A stretch of DNA of 13,428 nucleotides from positions 1,959 to 15,386 of the forward strand of contig DMCI01000081.1 in assembly GCA_003445835.1 (NCBI GenBank), given 5' to 3'. A program made the translations under genes and the position numbers. How positions within the stretch are numbered: position 1 is the stretch's first letter; each line of letters opens with the position of its first letter. The notes under the pieces are model-generated. The model saw only the letters and a list, made by a program, of their open reading frames with translations. It had not been told where the DNA came from and did not search any database. The DNA comes from Clostridiales bacterium. Lineage in GTDB: Bacteria > Bacillota > Clostridia > Christensenellales > CAG-1252. Of this stretch, positions 7,576 through 13,428 are shown one piece after another.

Positions 7576-7590
7576 CCGTCCATCCTCCTT

Positions 7591-7596
7591 TATACT
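7591..7596 (+). promoter_or_regulatory. Possible -10 box for the lipoprotein gene, 6 nt before its GTG
   Basis: TATACT is followed by six bases and then GTG at 7603, so transcription would begin at or beside the start codon. No good -35 hexamer is found at 16-18 nt (7568-7573 reads TAATTC). No purine-rich ribosome site lies before GTG 7603 or ATG 7612 on this strand, which fits leaderless translation. The spacing is the same as at the GH36 gene. Confidence 0.4.
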
Positions 7597-7602
7597 GAAA
7601 AC

Positions 7603-8493
7603 GTGGTTCTTATGAAAAGACGGCGCGTAAATTATGCTTTTGTTTTTCTCCTTCTTTTCTCTTTGCTTCTTACCGGATGCAAAGGGACGTCTGCCGCACC
7701 GTTGAACGCTGTTTCTACAGAAACGGAGCCACAACCCCCGACGGATGGTTTTGCCTCCCCTTTTTCGGACGATCCGTCGGGGGAGGACGCAACAAAAGCG
7801 GAAGACCCTCTTCCCGATTTGCCTCCTCCCGCAAAAGAGGACGAGCCACCAAGCGAACACGATACCTACATAGCCGTCTGCGCCAAGACCAACGTCAACG
7901 TGCGTACGGGCGCAAGTACCGACGAAGCGATCCTTTTTACGCTCAAAAAGGGCGACAGTCTGCCCCTACTTAAAAAAATCGGAAATTGGTATGCCGTAAA
8001 AAAAGGTGATGACGTCGGTTACCTCTATGCCGACTACGCCTATCTTGCCGAGACTTCCGCCGCCCTTGAAAAGGTCATCCGCGAAGGACTCAAAAAGATC
8101 GGCATCCCCTACGAATGGGGCGCGCCGCGCATCTTGACCGACAAAGGAACGGTCAACCCGTATTTTACGGGAAAAAGTTTCGATTGCTCCTCTTTCGTGC
8201 AATACTGCTACTACAAAGGCGCGGGGATCAAACTGGGAAACTACACGGGCAGTCAAGCGGACTACACCGTCGGAGAGAAAATAACGACCTACTCCGCCCT
8301 TCGCCGCGGCGACTTTTACTTTACGGGCGGGAGCAAGATTTCACACGTGGTGATCTACCTCGGCGGCGGACTTTTGCTTCAAACCTACAGCGCAAACGAC
8401 GGCCCCGTATCGGTCACGACGGACGAAAGGTGGAAAACAAATTTCCTGTCCGGAAGACGCCCCGACTTAATGGTAACGGAACAATTCAGATAA
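7603..8493 (+). CDS. NlpC/P60 cell-wall peptidase lipoprotein with SH3b domain
   Basis: A secreted lipoprotein likely to cut peptide stems of peptidoglycan at the outer membrane face. The start is GTG 7603 or ATG 7612; residues here count from the ATG (293 residues). A basic start (MKRRR), a hydrophobic core and the lipobox LLTGC put the lipidated cysteine at 23. Residues 30-85 are a Pro/Glu/Asp-rich flexible linker. An SH3b wall-binding domain follows at about 86-145 (NVNVRTGAS, then GNWYAVKKGDDVGYLYADY). The NlpC/P60 domain occupies about 150-293, with nucleophile Cys192 in FDCSSFVQYC and His245 in ISHVVIYLGGG. The third catalytic position appears to be Gln257 (LLLQTYS) rather than the commoner His. 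It diverges from the PadR operon and is a monocistronic unit closed by the terminator at 8564-8591. It fits an autolysin or remodelling enzyme; the exact bond cut is not determinable. Confidence 0.9.
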   Translation: MVLMKRRRVNYAFVFLLLFSLLLTGCKGTSAAPLNAVSTETEPQPPTDGFASPFSDDPSGEDATKAEDPLPDLPPPAKEDEPPSEHDTYIAVCAKTNVNVRTGASTDEAILFTLKKGDSLPLLKKIGNWYAVKKGDDVGYLYADYAYLAETSAALEKVIREGLKKIGIPYEWGAPRILTDKGTVNPYFTGKSFDCSSFVQYCYYKGAGIKLGNYTGSQADYTVGEKITTYSALRRGDFYFTGGSKISHVVIYLGGGLLLQTYSANDGPVSVTTDERWKTNFLSGRRPDLMVTEQFR

Positions 8494-8563
8494 AAACTTA
8501 ATCGTTTCTTTTGAATTATCCTCGTCCGAGCGTGCTACAATTAAGACAAAAAACGGATAAAAC

Positions 8564-8591
8564 AAAAACAGCGGAATGATCCGCTGTTTTT
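8564..8591. terminator. Bidirectional rho-independent terminator between convergent genes
   Basis: AAAAACAGCGGA (8564-8575), loop ATGA, TCCGCTGTTTTT (8580-8591) form a 12-bp stem with A-rich and T-rich flanks. Read on plus it ends the NlpC/P60 gene, and read on minus it ends the GH36-GH127 operon, 18 nt past the GH127 stop. Confidence 0.88.
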
Positions 8592-8608
8592 TTGTAATCG
8601 TTTCCAAG

Positions 8609-10384
8609 TTACTTCGCTTTGTTCCAAACGGCGATACGGCTCTTTTTCTCCGTCCAACGCTTGCCGCAGGAAGCGTAATCTGTCAACAGAACTTCCCCTT
8701 TCTTGGTATGAAGAAGCAAGCGGACTTGCTCCCCATCATCACGTTCGATCGGGAAGAAAACGATCTCTTCTTCCAAGCGGAGAGGCTTATCGAACTTTTT
8801 ATCCTTGGCTTCGTCTCGCGCAAGAGTGAAAGGACCGTACGTAAAGGCGACTTTGCCGTTTAACGAATGGCGTTTGACGGAAAGATTAAATGCGATCTTG
8901 ACCTTATCCCCCTTTTCCCATTTGCGGCAAAGGGTAAGAAGCTCGCCCTCGCAAGCGACCTCGTCCCCGTTTAAGGACGCCTTCGTCCTCTCGCTCCAAG
9001 AAGGAATGCGGAAGGAAAGCGTTTTTTTACACGCGGGCGCGGAAGTCACGACAAATTCCGTTTTCTCCTCGGAAATCGAGCCCTGCGCTTCCAAAACGAG
9101 TTCCCCTTCTTTGAAGGGAAGTTTGACGGTGCCGCCGTGGTAGAAAAGGATCTCCGCCCCCTCTTCCGTCAGCATTGCCGAAGCCAAGGGGTACAGGGCG
9201 ACGCCCGCCGCGCCGATACAAGCGCAACAACCGTAATAGCCCCCTTCCGAAAACTTTTTGTATCCGCCGATGCCTATGCCGCGACGCGCCGCAACGAGGG
9301 GGCTGTAACTATCGAAAGGCACCCCGGGAAGGAAGGCTTTTTCTTCCTTGCAAAACTGCTTTTCACCATACAGGTTGACGGCGCCGTAGAGGGCGTTCAG
9401 AGCGGAAACTTCGATGCGGTCTGCGTAAACCGCCTTCCCCGTCGCGCGAAGAAGCCTTTCCTGCAAACGCAACCAGGTAACGGTCACGCAGGTCTCCTGC
9501 ATAATGGTCTTTTCCTTAATATCGTTTGCCTGGGTCACGGCGGCATGATCGAAGTGCTCGCCATTGCACCCCGCGCAACCGATCAAGGTGATCTCGTTAT
9601 TTTGGACGAGGTCGGCAAACTTCTCCACAAGGTCAAGATACTCCTCTTTCCCCGTCGCTTCGTAATAAGCGAGGATGCCCTCGAAGTACGAGATGGTCTC
9701 GTAAGATTTTTGAGTGGGGAATTCGTGCGGAAGGACGCCCTTGCGGACTGCCTCCGTCACGCTGCCCTGCTTGCATCCGCCCGCCTTGATAAGATACTCG
9801 GCAAAGGCAAGATAGCGCGGCTCCTTGGTGAGTTTGTACATCTCAACGACGGGCTCCAAGATCGAAGAGGAATTCATCCCACCGTACCAAACGGACGTAT
9901 CGGTGACGGAAGTTTTGCCCTCACCGATCCGCGCTTCGATATAGTCAAGGTGGCGTTTCAACGCCGCCAAGATCTTGGCTTTTACCTCTTCGTCCTTGCA
10001 GATGCCGTAAAAATACAAACACCCGACCATCACGTATTTGCGACACCAAAGGTCCCAACCGCAAAACTCGTGCGAGAGGGGATAGGTGGCGATGCGCCCT
10101 TCCTCGTCCGCCGTGGCGAGAAGGGACAAAACCGTCCTTTGCAGGACGTCGTACAGGTTTTGATCGGGACGATAGCGATACGCAAGGCAGGCGCCGCGCA
10201 TCATTTTGCCGAAGTACTCACCGCGCCAACCGTCGTCCGCCGCGTCTTCACGCGTGACGAAAACCTTGACGAACTTTTGCCACAAGGCTTCGTCCGAAAG
10301 TTGCTTTCGGATGATAAAACGAACGAGTTCGTCCGACTTGTCGGTATAAGATTGAAAACCGTCAGGCAGGTAAAAAAGTTTCAT
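8609..10384 (-). CDS. GH127-family (DUF1680) beta-L-arabinofuranosidase-like glycoside hydrolase
   Basis: A 591-residue enzyme of the DUF1680/GH127 clan, which releases terminal L-arabinofuranose from plant glycans using a zinc-bound cysteine nucleophile. The (alpha/alpha)6-barrel fills about residues 20-410 and a beta-sandwich region follows (KTLSFRIPSWSERTKASLNG near 455-475). The catalytic set of the Bifidobacterium enzyme HypBA1 (Glu338, Cys340, Cys417, Cys418) maps well to Glu297 and Cys299 in QETC and Cys386-Cys387 in YYGCCACIG. The residues after the Cys pair differ from the common CCPPN-type pattern, so substrate range may differ. There is no signal peptide or membrane helix, so it should act in the cytoplasm on imported oligosaccharides. 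The ATG follows the GH36 stop by 6 nt, with GAGGA inside the GH36 end, so the two are co-translated. Related GH families (GH121, GH142, GH146) are alternatives. Confidence 0.85.
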   Translation of the reverse strand: MKLFYLPDGFQSYTDKSDELVRFIIRKQLSDEALWQKFVKVFVTREDAADDGWRGEYFGKMMRGACLAYRYRPDQNLYDVLQRTVLSLLATADEEGRIATYPLSHEFCGWDLWCRKYVMVGCLYFYGICKDEEVKAKILAALKRHLDYIEARIGEGKTSVTDTSVWYGGMNSSSILEPVVEMYKLTKEPRYLAFAEYLIKAGGCKQGSVTEAVRKGVLPHEFPTQKSYETISYFEGILAYYEATGKEEYLDLVEKFADLVQNNEITLIGCAGCNGEHFDHAAVTQANDIKEKTIMQETCVTVTWLRLQERLLRATGKAVYADRIEVSALNALYGAVNLYGEKQFCKEEKAFLPGVPFDSYSPLVAARRGIGIGGYKKFSEGGYYGCCACIGAAGVALYPLASAMLTEEGAEILFYHGGTVKLPFKEGELVLEAQGSISEEKTEFVVTSAPACKKTLSFRIPSWSERTKASLNGDEVACEGELLTLCRKWEKGDKVKIAFNLSVKRHSLNGKVAFTYGPFTLARDEAKDKKFDKPLRLEEEIVFFPIERDDGEQVRLLLHTKKGEVLLTDYASCGKRWTEKKSRIAVWNKAK

Positions 10385-10390
10385 TTGCGG

Positions 10391-12874
10391 TCATTCCTCG
10401 CTGTAAAGTATGATGTAAGCCGTCCTTTCCTCTGTTGAGATCGTAACGCCGTTCCTCATCAGGTCGGCGCCCGTCGCGTTTTTAAGAGCGACGCCCTCGA
10501 TCGTGCGGACGGAATAGGTCTTATTCTCGGACAGACCGTTCAACTTGACGTTCTTTTTGCCCTTGGCGCCGTCGCGGGCATAGAGGATAACGGCGCCCGC
10601 CGTCTCTTCCCCGAACTGCATCGCAACGAAGTTTTCACGCGGGGTGCATGGCGTCAACGGATAGTAGTTTTGAGCAAAATAGGTCTTGAGCGTTTGGTAA
10701 TCGCGGACGAAGCCCACGTAACTATCCTTTGCGTAAAAGAGGACGTCCCCGTAGCACATCACGTACCCGCCGAGAAGAGAACGGAAATCGTACTCGCTTG
10801 AAGCGTTGGGGTTCGTGATGCAAGAATACGGCAGCCACAGCCCGAGCCCATAGGTTTGGTACTGCGCCGCTTCGGAAAGATCGGTCTCCTCTTTTTTGCA
10901 TTGATAATCGCTGCGCCACAAGGGCACCGCGCGGCGGCACATTTCGAGGTCGATGCGTCTGCCACCCGACGCGCAGTTGTCGATCTTCAGATCAGGCACT
11001 CTATTTAAGAGTGCGTCCAAAAACGCGTATTCGCCCGTAACGTACATGTTTTCCGCAAAGCCCGTCCTGCCGTCGTAAAACTCTTTATCCGCCTTTTCCC
11101 AATACGGTTTGGGATCCATGTTGAAATCCTGCCTGTAGTAGAAAACGTCGTTTTCCAAAAGAGAAGTGGCGATACGATCCGCCATATACGCGCAGGCTTC
11201 CGCGTCGCCCATATTCCATAAAGCGTCGCCGCAGGAAGAAGTGATCAGCCACCTTTCACACCCCGCAGTCGCGGAGACTGTCTTAAACAAATTTGAAGTT
11301 ACGGGCACGCGTTCCGGCTCGTACCACAAAAGGGTCTTGACGCCGTATTCCTCAAGATACGCGCCGACGGCGCCGAGTCCGCCGGGATACTTTTGGGTAT
11401 CCACGACCCAATCACCCACGGAGCCGCGCCAAGCACCCGTACCCGCCGTATCGTACCAACCCGCGTCGTACCAAGCGTAATCCAAAGCGTCCAAAACGCC
11501 CGCGGAACGAAGAGCGGCCACGTATTCCCTCGTCCCCGCCGCGTCGGCGCGAGAGGTGTCGTCCTGCCCTTCCGCACCGGCAAACATCAGCATATTGCTC
11601 TCTTTGGCGCGGTCGCCGAGCCCCCTCTTGATATCCGCGCGGAAACGGTTGAAACCTTTCAGCGGATTGCCGCCCGCATACAAGGAGACGGCGACCGACG
11701 GCGTGCGGATGCTTTCGCCCGGGGCAAGATAACCGCAAAGAGCGCTTTGCCCTACGCGTACTTTCGTTTGATCGGTATGGGAAAAGGACGCCGTCCAATC
11801 CCCCGACCAACCGATGCCGAGAGTGGCGCCCCTATCCTTGCCGCAAAGATTGAAGAAAGGAAGATAGGTTTCGGAAGAGCGTCCGCTTGCGGCGGAAAAC
11901 GTGTAGCCCTTTTTGCCGAGAGAGCGGGAATACAAGGCGAAGTCGTCGTTTGCTTCGTTGCTGCCGCCGCTGAAATACAGCGTGGGAGAAACGACGTCAA
12001 TAACGGCGTCCATCGCATAAAGATCGGTGATCTCCAAACTGTTTTCCATTCCCTTGTTTTCAAGGTATACCGTCCACTCCACGGTCAGGGTCTCCTCGTA
12101 GAGGACGACCTCCAAGCAAACTTCCAAAGCGGAAGGGTTCGTATAGTACCATCTGTCTATATTGGTATCAATATCCGCTTCCGACCGATGCGCCCACTGA
12201 GACGCCACGGAACGGAAGCTGTCCCCGCCCAGCGAAAAATCAAAGACGGGCGTTTCGAACCCGTCGAAATACTTTTTGTAAAAATCCGTGACCGCTTGCT
12301 TGTCGGCGTCGGTGACGGCAAATTCCTCCGCGCTTGCGACGGCAAAAGCGTGCCTGTCTTTGGAAAGACTCTTGAACGCCAAGCCGTGCGGCAATGTCGC
12401 CAACGAAAGCAACGTTGCGCCGATATATACGCCGATGACGATGGGGACAGTGATAAGCAAAAAGAACTTGCGGTCACGCCTGACGGCAAAGACGTCCTGC
12501 GCCACCACGCAAGCAAGATCGAAGGCAAGAGCGACGGAAGCGCCGATCAAACAAACGAGGGACGGTTGAGCGTAATGCGCGGCGATCGCCTGCCCCCCGA
12601 AAAACAAAGCGCAAAACACTCCCGCTCCGACGAAGAACGGAAAGTCAAGATGCCAGGCTTTGCAATCCGGATGCTTTTGAAAATAGGTGAAAGCGAAGAG
12701 CATTCCCGAGCAGATCGCAAAAGTGAGGTCGATCAAAACGACCTTCCACAAACGATAAGCCGCGACGCTTACGTACGGATAAAAAACCGCGCCGACGGCA
12801 ATGGCGCCGGTGAGCAAGATCTGCGCCGCGATCAAAAACCAAGGCGATAAACAAATCTCTCGCAGTCTTTTCAT
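10391..12874 (-). CDS. Membrane-tethered GH36 alpha-galactosidase-like glycoside hydrolase with five N-terminal TM helices
   Basis: An 827-residue fusion. Residues 1-162 hold five membrane helices (about 12-35, 45-65, 78-100, 106-129, 137-161). The basic start MKRLR predicts N-inside, which leaves the enzyme outside the cell. From about residue 180 a beta-sandwich leads to the GH36 (melibiase) barrel: YAWYDAGWYD at 467-475 (Asp470), LLWYEPERV at 515-523, nucleophile Asp583 in YRQDFNMD, DNCASGG at 632-638, and acid/base Asp656 in WRSDYQ. In typical GH36 these are KWDxN and WxSDD, so this belongs to a divergent RQDFN-type branch and may act on alpha-galactosides or alpha-N-acetylgalactosaminides. 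I chose ATG 12874-12872 because the frame upstream runs through the neighbour's terminator and this gene's own promoter. There is no ribosome site; the -10 box ends 6 nt before ATG. The fused membrane domain is not recognised. Confidence 0.88.
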   Translation of the reverse strand: MKRLREICLSPWFLIAAQILLTGAIAVGAVFYPYVSVAAYRLWKVVLIDLTFAICSGMLFAFTYFQKHPDCKAWHLDFPFFVGAGVFCALFFGGQAIAAHYAQPSLVCLIGASVALAFDLACVVAQDVFAVRRDRKFFLLITVPIVIGVYIGATLLSLATLPHGLAFKSLSKDRHAFAVASAEEFAVTDADKQAVTDFYKKYFDGFETPVFDFSLGGDSFRSVASQWAHRSEADIDTNIDRWYYTNPSALEVCLEVVLYEETLTVEWTVYLENKGMENSLEITDLYAMDAVIDVVSPTLYFSGGSNEANDDFALYSRSLGKKGYTFSAASGRSSETYLPFFNLCGKDRGATLGIGWSGDWTASFSHTDQTKVRVGQSALCGYLAPGESIRTPSVAVSLYAGGNPLKGFNRFRADIKRGLGDRAKESNMLMFAGAEGQDDTSRADAAGTREYVAALRSAGVLDALDYAWYDAGWYDTAGTGAWRGSVGDWVVDTQKYPGGLGAVGAYLEEYGVKTLLWYEPERVPVTSNLFKTVSATAGCERWLITSSCGDALWNMGDAEACAYMADRIATSLLENDVFYYRQDFNMDPKPYWEKADKEFYDGRTGFAENMYVTGEYAFLDALLNRVPDLKIDNCASGGRRIDLEMCRRAVPLWRSDYQCKKEETDLSEAAQYQTYGLGLWLPYSCITNPNASSEYDFRSLLGGYVMCYGDVLFYAKDSYVGFVRDYQTLKTYFAQNYYPLTPCTPRENFVAMQFGEETAGAVILYARDGAKGKKNVKLNGLSENKTYSVRTIEGVALKNATGADLMRNGVTISTEERTAYIILYSEE

Positions 12875-12880
12875 AGCTTC

Positions 12881-12909
12881 ATTATATAGTAAGATACTGC
12901 CATTGTAAA
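12881..12909 (-). promoter_or_regulatory. Promoter of the GH36-GH127 operon, likely leaderless
   Basis: TTTACA (12909-12904) and TATAAT (12886-12881) on the minus strand are separated by 17 nt. Six bases (GAAGCT) follow before the ATG at 12874, so the expected transcription start falls on the start codon itself. The absence of a Shine-Dalgarno sequence agrees with leaderless translation. Confidence 0.75.
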
Positions 12910-12930
12910 GAAAAAAACAAAAAAACAGAA

Positions 12931-12952
12931 AATGAGCGCAAAAGCGCTCATT
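12931..12952 (-). terminator. Rho-independent terminator of the SGNH/CE2-like esterase gene
   Basis: AATGAGCGC (12931-12939), loop AAAA and GCGCTCATT (12944-12952) make a 9-bp stem. On the minus strand it is followed by a T-rich run (TTTCTGTTTTTTTG). It starts 5 nt after the TGA of the upstream gene and precedes the GH36 promoter, separating two transcription units. Confidence 0.9.
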
Positions 12953-12957
12953 GACCG

Positions 12958-13428
12958 TCAAAACAAGGTGCGAATTGTCTTCACCAGACGTCCTGCGGCA
13001 AGACGATGACAGCGTTTTCCGGGGTGTCCCGCTCGCACGTCGTTGAGGGCATTTGCGCTTTGCACTTCCAACGTGGAAAGAAGCGGAGAATCCAATTCAC
13101 GCCAAACCTCTTCCGTCATTACGCCAAGGTCGGGGTAGTCAAAAAAGCCGTAAACCAAAACGATCGGCTTGTTTTTTGCAAGAAGTTTATTCAAAAAGGC
13201 GATAAAAGCGGCCTTGACTTCCGCGCGTTCTTTTTTGCGTTTTTCTTCCGAAAGGTCGGATAAATAGGAAAAATCGTTTGTGCCGAGCGTCACGATGAAA
13301 ACGTCGGGGACAAAGCCGTCAGCGCACTTTTGCCTGTTTCGCAAAAGGTCGACGTTGTCGTAAAAATCGGGAATGGCGTACGAGGAATATTTTGACTTAA
13401 GTATCCCCCAACCGCCTGCCGCGATGAC
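12958..13428 (-). CDS. SGNH (GDSL-type) hydrolase, CE2-like acetyl esterase, 5' part outside window
   Basis: The last 156 codons of a minus-strand gene that enters at the right edge in an open frame. Visible residue 1 starts at 13428. Block III of SGNH hydrolases is clear: VFIVTLGTNDFSYL, with GTND at visible residues 49-52. Before it, GGWGILKSKYSSYAIPDFYDN resembles the segment preceding it in carbohydrate esterase family 2, which removes acetyl groups from plant polysaccharides. The C-terminal block has the His-Pro pair at 135-136, then a helix HRLAAGRLVKTI. The usual Asp three residues before the His is Arg132, so the charge relay may be a Ser-His dyad, as reported for some CE2 enzymes. 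The catalytic serine block and any signal peptide lie outside the window. Its neighbours, GH36 and GH127, support a glycan-debranching role. Confidence 0.8.
   Translation of the reverse strand, partial: VIAAGGWGILKSKYSSYAIPDFYDNVDLLRNRQKCADGFVPDVFIVTLGTNDFSYLSDLSEEKRKKERAEVKAAFIAFLNKLLAKNKPIVLVYGFFDYPDLGVMTEEVWRELDSPLLSTLEVQSANALNDVRAGHPGKRCHRLAAGRLVKTIRTLF

Noticed and set aside
8511..8591. Possible short RNA: TTGAAT (8511-8516) and TACAAT (8536-8541) before the terminator hairpin
   Set aside because: The spacer is 19 nt and the product would be about 45 nt, mostly the terminator itself. It is more likely chance in an AT-rich gap.
12875..12961. N-terminal extension of the GH36 protein by 29 codons from a TTG at 12961
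   Set aside because: It would start at the neighbour's stop codon, run through its terminator hairpin and through the TTTACA/TATAAT promoter. The shorter ATG start places a basic MKRLR before the first membrane helix.
12958..13060. Frameshift near the 3' end of the SGNH esterase gene, suggested by the missing Asp
   Set aside because: The continuous frame keeps the His-Pro pair and a normal terminal helix followed directly by TGA and a terminator. The +1 frame yields no SGNH block V.

Overview
The window looks like chromosomal DNA of a Bacillota (Clostridia-like) bacterium with roughly balanced base composition, probably an uncultured gut or rumen lineage. The evidence is the bifunctional Rel-type (p)ppGpp enzyme, strong AGGAGG-type ribosome sites in most genes, an NlpC/P60 lipoprotein with a lipobox, and a plant-glycan locus (GH36, GH127, CE2-like esterase). 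I see no rRNA, tRNA, CRISPR, insertion sequence or phage gene. The lineage is inference only.

Left half (1-7534, minus strand): one compact transcription unit starting at a near-consensus promoter (7534-7506). In transcription order it encodes a PadR-family regulator, a UvrD-like SF1 helicase with extra N- and C-terminal regions, a 235-residue coiled-coil protein, a membrane-anchored protein with a GLUG-type beta-helix ectodomain, an 85-residue two-helix membrane protein, and a rel (RelA/SpoT) gene cut by the window edge. Gaps are 3 and 18 nt, then overlaps of 1 and 8 nt, then a 1-nt gap, with no terminator between genes. The helicase, coiled-coil, GLUG and small membrane genes match no system I know. 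They are the best candidate here for an undescribed module, placed between a PadR switch and the alarmone enzyme.

Middle (7535-8608): divergent from padR is a plus-strand lipoprotein with an SH3b and an NlpC/P60 peptidase domain, a likely cell-wall hydrolase. A bidirectional hairpin terminator (8564-8591) separates it from the convergent glycosidase operon.

Right half (8609-13428, minus strand): a two-gene operon encodes a GH36 alpha-galactosidase-like enzyme fused to five transmembrane helices, followed 6 nt later by a cytoplasmic GH127 beta-L-arabinofuranosidase-like enzyme. Its promoter places the -10 box exactly 6 nt before the GH36 ATG, so the mRNA is probably leaderless. Upstream, ended by its own hairpin terminator, is the 3' part of an SGNH/CE2-like esterase gene. 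The three enzymes would fit debranching of acetylated, galactose- and arabinose-decorated plant cell-wall glycans.
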